A stretch of DNA of 39,075 nucleotides from Shewanella sp. TC10 (GTDB lineage Bacteria > Pseudomonadota > Gammaproteobacteria > Enterobacterales > Shewanellaceae), in the NCBI RefSeq assembly GCF_009663145.1, contig NZ_VKHR01000050.1, positions 243-39,317 of the forward strand, in the 5' to 3' direction. The translations under genes and the position numbers were made by a program. Below the pieces are notes generated by a model. It worked only from the letters and a program-made list of their open reading frames with translations. It was not told the DNA's origin and did no database searches. Positions 1-7,045 of this stretch are shown here, piece after piece (the first letter of the stretch is position 1; every line of letters begins with the position of its first letter).

Positions 1-1562
1 GCAAAGACGATAAAGCACCACAACCGACAGCAACACAATCGGTTGTTCAAACGAATAACGTACCTTCGTCAAATATAGGCGATGTACCCGATGCTGATTC
101 AAGCATGCCTGTTCAATTACCGGCGACTCAAAATCTGATTACAGTTAACACTGATCAGCTAAACATCAAAATCGACCCAGTCGGTGGTGATATTGTTTAT
201 GCTGCACTTGTTGACCATAAAGTTGAAATCGATAGCGATGAAGCTTTTGTTCTTTTAGAGCAAAACGGTGCATTCAATTATATTTCTCAAAGTGGCTTAA
301 TCGGACGTGATGGTATTGATAGCAGTACTCATGGTCGTGCTCATTTCTCTGCTGAGTCTGAACTATATGAATTAGCAGCTGGCCAAGACACTTTATCTGT
401 TCCATTAAGTTATGTAGATGCAAATGGCGCAAGCTATACCAAAGTATTTACTTTCACTCGTGGTCAGTTTGATGTGACTGTTGATTACAATGTAAACAAC
501 ACCACAGCAGCTCCACTTCAAATGCAAATGTATGGTCAGATTAAACAAACCGTTCAAGCATCTGAAAGCAGCATGATGATGCCGACTTACCGTGGTGCAG
601 CATTCTCAACTCAGAGTGTTCGTTACGAAAAGTATGATTTTGACGATATTGCTAAAAGTAACTTAAACCAGCAAACATTAGGTGGTTGGGCAGCAATGCT
701 TCAACATTACTACGTGTCTGCTTGGGTACCACCAGCAAATGATTCAAATACTATTTTCACAAGCATGAGTGCTGGTGGACAAGCTAATATTGGTTTCCGC
801 GGCGCAGTACATGATATTGCTCCAGGTACACAACAAACCATTAGTGCACAGTTCTTTGTTGGTCCTAAAGATCAAAAAGCCCTTTCTGATATTTCAGAAA
901 CACTAAACTTAGTTGTCGATTACGGCTTCCTTTGGTGGTTAGCTATCCCAATCTACAAATTACTGATGTTCTTCCAGTCAATCGTGACTAACTGGGGTGT
1001 GGCAATTATCTTAATTACGCTTTCTGTACGTGGTCTTTTATACCCACTGACTAAAGCGCAATACACTTCAATGGCGAAAATGCGTAACCTACAGCCAAAG
1101 CTTGCTGAACTGAAAGAGCGTTTCGGTGATGACCGTCAGAAGATGGGTCAAGCTATGATGGAGCTGTACAAGAAAGAGAAAGTTAACCCTATGGGTGGCT
1201 GTCTTCCTATCTTGCTACAAATGCCAATTTTCATCGCATTGTATTGGGTACTACTAGAAAGTTATGAATTGCGTCATGCACCATTCATGTTGTGGATTGA
1301 CGATTTATCGGTTCAAGATCCTTACTACGTACTACCGTTATTAATGGGTGTGTCTATGTGGTTAATGCAGAAAATGCAACCAATGGCACCAACCATGGAT
1401 CCTATGCAAGTTAAAATGATGCAGTGGATGCCAGTTATCTTTACTGTGTTCTTCCTATGGTTCCCATCTGGCCTAGTACTTTACTGGTTAGTAGGTAACT
1501 TAGTGGCAATTACACAACAAAAGATTATTTATGCCGGTTTAGAGAAAAAAGGCTTAAAATAA
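1..1562 (+). CDS. yidC: Membrane protein insertase YidC (5' end outside window)
   Basis: YidC inserts and folds inner-membrane proteins, alone or with SecYEG. The reading frame is open from base 3 with no stop, so the gene starts upstream; about 519 codons are present against roughly 540 in the family, so only the first membrane segment and a few residues are missing. A long periplasmic beta-rich domain fills the first half. The conserved 60KD_IMP domain follows, with hydrophobic segments and the family signature SVRGLLYPLTKAQY, which carries the hydrophilic-groove arginine. The end is Lys-rich, as expected for ribosome contact. Only a terminator separates it from mnmE, the usual neighbour (rpmH-rnpA-yidD-yidC-mnmE). 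Identification is firm. Confidence 0.97.
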   Translation, partial: KDDKAPQPTATQSVVQTNNVPSSNIGDVPDADSSMPVQLPATQNLITVNTDQLNIKIDPVGGDIVYAALVDHKVEIDSDEAFVLLEQNGAFNYISQSGLIGRDGIDSSTHGRAHFSAESELYELAAGQDTLSVPLSYVDANGASYTKVFTFTRGQFDVTVDYNVNNTTAAPLQMQMYGQIKQTVQASESSMMMPTYRGAAFSTQSVRYEKYDFDDIAKSNLNQQTLGGWAAMLQHYYVSAWVPPANDSNTIFTSMSAGGQANIGFRGAVHDIAPGTQQTISAQFFVGPKDQKALSDISETLNLVVDYGFLWWLAIPIYKLLMFFQSIVTNWGVAIILITLSVRGLLYPLTKAQYTSMAKMRNLQPKLAELKERFGDDRQKMGQAMMELYKKEKVNPMGGCLPILLQMPIFIALYWVLLESYELRHAPFMLWIDDLSVQDPYYVLPLLMGVSMWLMQKMQPMAPTMDPMQVKMMQWMPVIFTVFFLWFPSGLVLYWLVGNLVAITQQKIIYAGLEKKGLK

Positions 1563-1590
1563 GTCATAGCTCGAACTGATATAATCTTTA

Positions 1591-1616
1591 AAGGCGGCTA
1601 TTAAGCCGCCTTTTCC
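1591..1616 (+). terminator. Intrinsic terminator after yidC
   Basis: Perfect 9-bp stem (AAGGCGGCT / AGCCGCCTT) with an ATTA loop, followed by TTCCTTTA. It lies between yidC and mnmE, so it either ends the yidC transcript or dampens read-through into mnmE, which starts about 30 bp further on. Confidence 0.8.
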
Positions 1617-1644
1617 TTTACTATTTTCAACAAGGTTTTCCTCA

Positions 1645-3003
1645 ATGACAGACACTATCGTGGCACAAGCAACCGCACCAGGTCGTGGCGGCGTCGGTAT
1701 CATTCGTGTATCAGGTGATAAAGCAACTGAAGTCGCTCAAAGTGTTTTAGGCCATTTACCTAAAACTCGCTATGCTGATTACTGCGACTTTAAAAGTGCT
1801 TCAGGAGAAGTCATTGATCAAGGGATAGCCTTATTCTTTAAAGGACCAAACTCCTTTACTGGTGAAGACGTATTGGAATTGCAAGGTCATGGCGGCCAAA
1901 TCGTCTTAGACATGCTAATTAAACGTGTGATGGAAGTTGATGGTCTTCGAATCGCTAAACCTGGTGAGTTTAGTGAACAAGCCTTTATGAACGATAAGCT
2001 TGATTTAACCCAAGCTGAAGCCATTGCTGATTTAATTGATGCCACCAGCGAACAAGCAGCTAAAAGCGCGTTAAACTCGCTCCAAGGCGAGTTCTCGGAT
2101 GAAGTACACCAACTTGTCGAACAAGTCACTAACTTGCGTTTATACGTCGAAGCAGCGATTGATTTCCCAGATGAAGAAGTGGACTTTTTATCGGACGGTA
2201 AAATTGCTAATTCACTCTATAAAATCATCGATAAACTTGATTCTGTCCAAGCCAGTGCAAAGCAAGGCTCGATAATCCGTGAAGGCATGAAAGTTGTTAT
2301 AGCGGGCCGCCCAAATGCGGGAAAGTCGAGTTTACTGAATGCGTTAGCAGGTAAAGAGTCAGCCATTGTGACAGAAATAGCGGGTACGACTCGTGATGTG
2401 CTACGTGAACATATTCACCTTGATGGTATGCCACTACACATTATCGATACCGCTGGTTTACGTGACACCGCTGATACCGTTGAGAAAATTGGTATTGAGC
2501 GCGCATGGGATGAAATAGCCACAGCTGATCGCGTGTTATTTATGGTTGATGGAACGACGACAACCGACGTGAACCCACATGATATTTGGCCTGACTTTAT
2601 CGACCGTCTACCATCAAGACTTGGCGTCACTGTTGTACGTAACAAAGCCGATTTAACCGGCGAGCCAGTTATGACCACAGATGAACATGGTTATAACGTT
2701 TACCGCATTTCTGCTAAAACAGGTCTAGGCGTTGAAGATCTAAAACAGCACCTTAAGTCACTAATGGGTTATCAAAGTAACCTTGAAGGCGGTTTTATCG
2801 CCCGTCGTCGCCATTTAGAAGCATTAGACTTAGCCTCAAGTCACTTACAGTTAGGTAAAGAACAACTGGAAGTGTATTTAGCTGGTGAATTGTTAGCAGA
2901 AGAACTGCGAATGGCACAAATGGCCCTCTCTGAAATTACTGGTAAGTTCACCTCAGATGATTTGCTCGGCAAAATCTTTAGTTCTTTTTGTATTGGTAAA
3001 TAA
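1645..3003 (+). CDS. mnmE: tRNA uridine-5-carboxymethylaminomethyl modification GTPase MnmE
   Basis: MnmE acts with MnmG (also in this window, across oriC) to install the cmnm5 group on U34 of certain tRNAs, using a folate-derived methylene group. The 452-aa product has the full family length. Visible are an N-terminal folate-binding domain, the inserted G domain with P-loop GRPNAGKS at residues 221-228, DTAGLRDT (G3) and NKAD (G4), and the invariant C-terminal FCIGK, whose Cys449 is the functionally important cysteine. It is the usual gene after yidC. Separation of mnmE from mnmG by the origin and a block of accessory genes differs from Pseudomonas-type genomes, where the two are close. Identification is secure. 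Confidence 0.98.
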   Translation: MTDTIVAQATAPGRGGVGIIRVSGDKATEVAQSVLGHLPKTRYADYCDFKSASGEVIDQGIALFFKGPNSFTGEDVLELQGHGGQIVLDMLIKRVMEVDGLRIAKPGEFSEQAFMNDKLDLTQAEAIADLIDATSEQAAKSALNSLQGEFSDEVHQLVEQVTNLRLYVEAAIDFPDEEVDFLSDGKIANSLYKIIDKLDSVQASAKQGSIIREGMKVVIAGRPNAGKSSLLNALAGKESAIVTEIAGTTRDVLREHIHLDGMPLHIIDTAGLRDTADTVEKIGIERAWDEIATADRVLFMVDGTTTTDVNPHDIWPDFIDRLPSRLGVTVVRNKADLTGEPVMTTDEHGYNVYRISAKTGLGVEDLKQHLKSLMGYQSNLEGGFIARRRHLEALDLASSHLQLGKEQLEVYLAGELLAEELRMAQMALSEITGKFTSDDLLGKIFSSFCIGK

Positions 3004-3008
3004 CCCTT

Positions 3009-3620
3009 ATGAATTTAGCAAATACCGTTATCGTACTCGATTTCGAAACCACCGGCTTATCACCTGATAATGGTGACCGCGCCATTGAAATTGGTGCGGT
3101 AAAATTAGTGGATGGTGTAGTGGTTGATTCATTTCAAGAATTGATGAACCCAGGGCGTCGAGTAAATAGTTTTATTGAAAACTACACAGGTATTAGCAAT
3201 GAAATGCTGCAAACAGCTGATGATTGCGAAACCGTCATGGCGCGGTTTGCTGACTTTATTGGAGACTTCAATCTTGTAGCCCATAACGCAAGCTTTGATA
3301 AGAAGTTTTTAGATGCTGAATTCAAGCGAATTAATCACCAATACTCTGGACAGTTTGCTTGCTCTTTATTGCTATCACGCAGAATTAACCAAGGTGCGCC
3401 CAATCATAAATTAGGGACCTTGGTGGATTATCATCAATTACCCAATGATGGTGTATTTCACCGCGCGTTAGCTGATGCCACCATGACAGGTCATTTATGG
3501 CTCCACCAGCTTAATACCATTGCACTACACCGTCCGCATCAAATCATAACATTCGATAATGTTCAAACAATCACTCGTTTACCCAAAGCCAAAGTGATGG
3601 ATTTTATCAAAAAAATATAA
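3009..3620 (+). CDS. DnaQ-like DEDDh 3'-5' exonuclease
   Basis: A 203-aa single-domain exonuclease of the DnaQ/RNase T superfamily. Motif ExoI is VLDFETTGLS (Asp11, Glu13), ExoII is in AHNASFDKKF, and ExoIII is HRALADA, giving the two-metal DEDDh site. It starts 5 bp after the mnmE stop without a strong ribosome-binding site, suggesting translational coupling. It resembles the epsilon-subunit-like exonucleases that lack polymerase-binding extensions, so it may trim DNA or RNA ends outside the replicase. Substrate cannot be told from sequence; calling it dnaQ would be wrong, because the C-terminal polymerase-binding tail is absent. Confidence 0.88.
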   Translation: MNLANTVIVLDFETTGLSPDNGDRAIEIGAVKLVDGVVVDSFQELMNPGRRVNSFIENYTGISNEMLQTADDCETVMARFADFIGDFNLVAHNASFDKKFLDAEFKRINHQYSGQFACSLLLSRRINQGAPNHKLGTLVDYHQLPNDGVFHRALADATMTGHLWLHQLNTIALHRPHQIITFDNVQTITRLPKAKVMDFIKKI

Positions 3621-3668
3621 TGACAAGTTTTTAATAAAAACAAGATATCGTGAATTAAGTTTAGAATT

Positions 3669-3697
3669 AATGCCAGCTTGAAAGTTGGCATTTTTTG
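3669..3697 (+). terminator. Intrinsic terminator after the exonuclease gene
   Basis: A 10-bp stem with one G-U pair (AATGCCAGCT / AGTTGGCATT), a four-base loop and a run of six T. It ends the mnmE-exonuclease transcript just before the convergent gene at 3714. Confidence 0.85.
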
Positions 3698-3713
3698 GTT
3701 TTATCACTGTAAC

Positions 3714-4448
3714 CTATTCAATAATTTGTTCAGGCACTTCTAATCCATATCGTTCAAAGTACTGATTTATCTTGCCCGTGTCGCCGTACTCTTTTATCAA
3801 TCTAGCCACGTCAGAATACAATTTAACTGCTTTAGACTTTTTAGGTATACTGATATACATAGGATTTTCAAAAGTATCTACAAGAGTAATTTTTTCAAAT
3901 TTACCTTCAAATAACTCAACATTATGAGAAGCTGAGGTAACGGCAACATCTATACGGTTCCTTTCTAACATTCCTACCAATTGCTGTGTTTTACCCACCA
4001 GAGTTAATTCCCTACTCTCGAAAGTTGAAAATGTTGGTGAATAAAAGTTACCTCGAATAGCGCCAACTCTATAATTATCGAGTTCTTTATATGATGTTAT
4101 ATCAAGGTCTAATCTAGGAGATTTATAAAAATTCAGGTTTCTTATGTAATAACCGTATGCGATTGGATATAGAAATACTTGTCTTGCTTCAGTCATAGAG
4201 TGGCGAATTAATAGGTCTACCTTGCCACTTTCAGCCTCTTTAATAGAACGGATCCATGGAACATTTTCCCAAGTAATCTGATGCCCTAGCTCAATAAAGA
4301 TATCAGTCATCATTTCAGGAACGACACCTTTGCATTCGCCATTTTCAAAAAATAATTCAGGAGGGTAATTGCGGCAGTGTGCAGTGAATGTTTCAGCAAA
4401 GATATTCGAAGAAAAAAATCCAACAAAACAAATGATCAATATTTTCAT
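3714..4448 (-). CDS. Periplasmic substrate-binding protein, SBP_bac_3 family
   Basis: A 244-aa exported protein. The N-terminus MKILIICFVGFFSSNIFA is a typical Sec signal peptide, cleaved about residue 18 before ETFTAH. The rest reads as a small type II periplasmic binding fold of the polar amino-acid family: an early ECKGVVPEMMTDIF segment, central VDLLIRHS, and a late ...RNRIDVAVTSAS region. No permease or ATPase genes lie nearby, so it is an orphan; such stand-alone proteins in Shewanella are often of unknown role. A strong AAGGAGG ribosome-binding site precedes the ATG. Ligand is not predictable. It is convergent with the exonuclease and codirectional with tetR. Confidence 0.8.
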   Translation of the reverse strand: MKILIICFVGFFSSNIFAETFTAHCRNYPPELFFENGECKGVVPEMMTDIFIELGHQITWENVPWIRSIKEAESGKVDLLIRHSMTEARQVFLYPIAYGYYIRNLNFYKSPRLDLDITSYKELDNYRVGAIRGNFYSPTFSTFESRELTLVGKTQQLVGMLERNRIDVAVTSASHNVELFEGKFEKITLVDTFENPMYISIPKKSKAVKLYSDVARLIKEYGDTGKINQYFERYGLEVPEQIIE

Positions 4449-4591
4449 ACGCCTCCTTTTTCATCTAATACTTGCAATAAAGTCACACTTAAACAGTGTA
4501 GCTCAAGCAAGCTAATTAGGAATAATATGCGGAGACTTTATCAAGGCTAAGCAAGTATCGAGTACAAAGTTTTACTCCCCACCTTACTAAC

Positions 4592-5239
4592 CTATGCCGC
4601 ACATTGTTGCTGCGGCATGTTATTTAACCACTCTTCAAATTTTGCTATCCCAGGCAAACGTTTATCTGAATGTCCCAATAACTGCACAATGGCATAGCAA
4701 TATTGGTAATAAAGTTGAACATCATTGCCATCTTTATCGGCATCATCAGTATTAATCATCGCACCGCGTAAATAGTTAATCACTAACTCGCCCCGATTAA
4801 AGCCTTCAACTTTACCAATTTGATTAATCATCGCATCGAACCATAAAAAATAAGCATCATAACTTTGCTGGTATGCTAACTGATAAACCTCACTGGCTTG
4901 TGATAACACCTCAGAGTTAGGCATAACTCTTTCAATAACAAAGGTCTTATTGACTAGAGTATCGTGCATTCGCCAGCACTGATGAGCTAAAAATTGAATA
5001 AGAGGATCTTGATAATTCTGTTTATCAAGCTTGGCTTGAGCACTCCAGCGATTTAAATCATTAATTGCCACGGCGACCATTAAGTCAGCCTCAGTCGGAA
5101 AGTGATTATAAATAGTCCCTTTTGAAATCTGGCTAGCTTTGACTAAATGTGAACGGCATAAATCAAAAGTCTTATGTCCTTTTAAGCATCTTTGCGACAC
5201 TTCAACTAAGTACTCGCCTCTTTGTTGCCAACTACTCAT
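4592..5239 (-). CDS. TetR/AcrR family transcriptional regulator
   Basis: 215 aa. The N-terminal helix-turn-helix is clear, with the segment SHLVKASQISKGTIYNHFPT (about residues 30-49), including the GTIYNHF recognition helix typical of TetR proteins. The C-terminal part is all-helical and poorly conserved, as expected for ligand binding and dimerisation. It is divergent from a LysR-type gene across 133 bp. No efflux pump or enzyme gene is adjacent, so the target is not obvious beyond itself and possibly the divergent lysR. An 8-bp inverted repeat (4594-4601 / 4611-4618) overlaps the stop codon but lacks a T run. Family assignment is good; ligand unknown. Confidence 0.88.
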   Translation of the reverse strand: MSSWQQRGEYLVEVSQRCLKGHKTFDLCRSHLVKASQISKGTIYNHFPTEADLMVAVAINDLNRWSAQAKLDKQNYQDPLIQFLAHQCWRMHDTLVNKTFVIERVMPNSEVLSQASEVYQLAYQQSYDAYFLWFDAMINQIGKVEGFNRGELVINYLRGAMINTDDADKDGNDVQLYYQYCYAIVQLLGHSDKRLPGIAKFEEWLNNMPQQQCAA

Positions 5240-5267
5240 GACGCATCCCTTACTTTTATCAAAATTA

Positions 5268-5296
5268 TGTTATCAGCTCACATTCACACGATAACA
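5268..5296. promoter_or_regulatory. Inverted repeat between divergent tetR and lysR
   Basis: TGTTATC (5268-5274) and GATAACA (5290-5296) are perfect 7-bp arms with a 15-bp spacer, in the 133-bp divergent promoter region. Placement suits an operator for the TetR or LysR protein, but no binding consensus is known, so this is a prediction only. Confidence 0.35.
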
Positions 5297-5372
5297 AGCT
5301 TTTTACTAATTCGATATTAAGTAATACTGATACCACTATGAACTATTTCAATAGCTAGGTTTTCTAAAGCCA

Positions 5373-6242
5373 ATGTTAAAAATTGAATTACTAGAAAGCT
5401 TCATCGCTGTCGCCGAAAACGGCAATCTCTCAAAGGCTGCAGAACAAATTTTTCGAACTCAATCTGCGTTGAGTTTGCAAATTAAAAAGCTTGAAGAGAG
5501 TGTCGGACAACCATTATTAATTCGCGATAATAAAGGCGTAACGCTGACAGAGTCAGGTGTCACTTTACTTAACTACGCCTATAAAATGATGCAGCTTAAT
5601 TCACAAGCTTTAGATGATTTGAAAGATTGTCAAAATCGAGAAATTATTCGACTTGGTGTGCCAACAGACTATATAAAACGTTACTTGAGTAGCTGTTTAC
5701 TTGAATTTATTCGTGAATTTACCCGCATAGAATTAGTGATTGATACTGACGTGAGTGGCAACCTTTACAAACGCCTGCAACAAGGTGAATTTGATGTCAT
5801 CGTAGCGACTCATTGGCAAACACCAGCAAATGGTGAATTGTTATTTGAACGACGCTTTCATTGGGTTGCAGCCAAAAATGGTAATGCTCATAAACGTAGT
5901 ACGATTCCAATGGCTTTATACCCAGAAAACTGCCCTATTCGCGCCCAAGTATTTGCTAACCATCAACTGACAATGCGATCAATCAACGTATTACTATCAA
6001 CACCTTCACCGCAAGCCTTATGCATGGCAGTCGAAAATGATCTGGCAATAGCCCCTGTTGCCGAGTTTAGGATCAACGATAATATGCAAATATTAGATCC
6101 CGTTGAACATGGCCTACCCATTTTACCTGTGTTCAATGAGGCGCTATATCTCAATCCTGATACTCAAACAGATGCAACCCAGCAACTGATCACTCTAATC
6201 AAAGCCAATGTTGAAAACTTAGCAGAAGTGGCTGATAGCTAG
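5373..6242 (+). CDS. LysR-type transcriptional regulator
   Basis: 289 aa, normal length for the family. The winged helix-turn-helix occupies about residues 5-60 (LESFIAVAENGNLSKAAEQI, then LSLQIKKLEESVGQPLLIR). The effector-binding domain starts near residue 90 with EIIRLGVPTDYI. The inducer and target are not inferable; the only divergent neighbour is tetR. The gene ends in TAG, of which the last two bases belong to the edge of the repeat element that follows; without that element and one copy of the flanking TA the gene would read AGC TAA at the same codon, so the protein is not truncated. Family call is firm. Confidence 0.9.
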   Translation: MLKIELLESFIAVAENGNLSKAAEQIFRTQSALSLQIKKLEESVGQPLLIRDNKGVTLTESGVTLLNYAYKMMQLNSQALDDLKDCQNREIIRLGVPTDYIKRYLSSCLLEFIREFTRIELVIDTDVSGNLYKRLQQGEFDVIVATHWQTPANGELLFERRFHWVAAKNGNAHKRSTIPMALYPENCPIRAQVFANHQLTMRSINVLLSTPSPQALCMAVENDLAIAPVAEFRINDNMQILDPVEHGLPILPVFNEALYLNPDTQTDATQQLITLIKANVENLAEVADS

Positions 6243-6257
6243 GGCCTGTTGATCTTT
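6241..6257 (+). repeat. Left terminal inverted repeat of the MITE-like element
   Basis: AGGGCCTGTTGATCTTT, a perfect 17-bp inverted match to 6503-6519. The first base is shared with the flanking TA, and the first two bases complete the TAG stop of the preceding lysR gene. Confidence 0.85.
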
Positions 6258-6518
6258 GCTGGTTAAGTTTTGTTCGAAAAAAAAGCGTTTTAATCGAGGC
6301 GGATGAGTTAATGCCTAGTTATCTAAGCACCTTTTATAAACAAAGATGCATCCAACAAAGAGTAAAACGCTTTTAGTCGAACCCTTTGGGCAGCGTTTGT
6401 TGGCCATTTTTACAGCGTTATCGACTTTTTATGTAGAATAACTACACCACAAAGTCTCTTCCTTGTATAAATGGCCAACAATTCGCTGCAAAAACAACCT
6501 TGAAAGATCAACAGGCCC
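6242..6518. mobile_element. MITE-like element, 277 bp, with terminal inverted repeats and TA flanks
   Basis: Begins GGGCCTGTTGATCTTT and ends with its exact reverse complement AAAGATCAACAGGCCC; each end is flanked by TA (6240-6241 and 6519-6520), consistent with a TA target duplication. Inside are two further long inverted repeats. Arm 1 is 6272-6291 against 6364-6382 (GTTCGA...GCGTTTT type). Arm 2 is 6390-6413 against 6465-6489 (GCAGCG...GGCCATTT type), with nested GACTTT/AAAGTC (6423-6428/6451-6456) and TGTAG/CTACA (6432-6436/6442-6446). Together they would fold as a cloverleaf. No coding potential is seen. The parent transposase is not in this window; TA duplication suggests an IS630/mariner-like or IS5/IS427-like source (inference). 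Confidence 0.8.
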
Positions 6519-6519
6519 T
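6503..6519 (-). repeat. Right terminal inverted repeat of the MITE-like element
   Basis: AAAGATCAACAGGCCCT, the exact reverse complement of 6241-6257. It is followed by A, which completes the right-hand TA flank. Confidence 0.85.
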
Positions 6520-6545
6520 AATAATTCAAAACGATTAAAAAACAA

Positions 6546-6575
6546 AAAGCCCCTAACCAGATAGTTAGAGGCTTT
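6546..6575 (-). terminator. Terminator of the flavocytochrome operon
   Basis: A 12-bp stem with one mismatch (AAAGCCCCTAAC / GTTAGAGGCTTT). Read leftward the hairpin is followed by TTTTGTTTTTTAA, a good U-tract for the leftward cytochrome operon. Read rightward only three T follow, so it is at best a weak terminator for lysR. Confidence 0.75.
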
Positions 6576-6666
6576 CAGAAGACTTCATAAATGAATTAAA
6601 ATGGGGAAATTAATAACTCATTATTTGTACTAGCTCAATCTTCTTTTGAGACGTGACAATTAAGTA

Positions 6667-7020
6667 TTATTTTTTGTGCTTATCATACTTAAACGTATGA
6701 CAATTACTACAAATCGGCTCTTTCGCTTTATGTTCACTGTGACATTCCTGACAAGGTAACTCTTTACCGTAATGTAAGTTGTTATGTGGGTTTTGCCACT
6801 TATCTTCTTCACTACGAGCAGTCGTTTCAGCAAGTTCATCTACGTCATGACACTGCTGACAAGCTTGATCCGATGGAAATTGCTTAATGCCATTGTCATG
6901 ACAGGCTTTACAATCCTTACCTATCACTTCTTGGTGATGGGCTCTAATTTCTACTGCTTGAACTGTTGCGCTGCTTAAACAAAGTAAACCCATTGCAAGC
7001 ATCATCTTTAATGTTTTCAT
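6667..7020 (-). CDS. Tetraheme cytochrome c, small subunit of a flavocytochrome c reductase
   Basis: A 117-aa periplasmic cytochrome. A Sec signal peptide (MKTLKMMLAMGLLCLSS...) ends about residue 22. Four CXXCH sites, CKACH, CQQCH, CQECH and CSNCH, start at residues 37, 54, 90 and 104. A region with extra His residues (NPHNNLHYG) lies between the second and third, as in the heme domain of Shewanella fumarate reductase FccA. The gene starts 25 bp after the flavoprotein stop with an AGAGG ribosome-binding site; the ATG at 7020 is preferred over the in-frame TTG just before it. It should pass electrons from quinol-linked periplasmic cytochromes (CymA type, inferred) to the flavoprotein. Confidence 0.92.
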   Translation of the reverse strand: MKTLKMMLAMGLLCLSSATVQAVEIRAHHQEVIGKDCKACHDNGIKQFPSDQACQQCHDVDELAETTARSEEDKWQNPHNNLHYGKELPCQECHSEHKAKEPICSNCHTFKYDKHKK

Positions 7021-7045
7021 CAATAATTCCTCTTGTGTTTTGGGG

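Noticed and set aside
4594..4618. ATGCCGCA / TGCGGCAT hairpin at the end of tetR as a terminator
   Set aside because: Overlaps the stop codon and has no T run leftward; kept only as a remark in the gene entry.
6242..6518. Reading the repeat element as a remnant insertion sequence with a transposase gene
   Set aside because: At 277 bp with stops in all frames and extensive internal dyads, no transposase fragment is visible.
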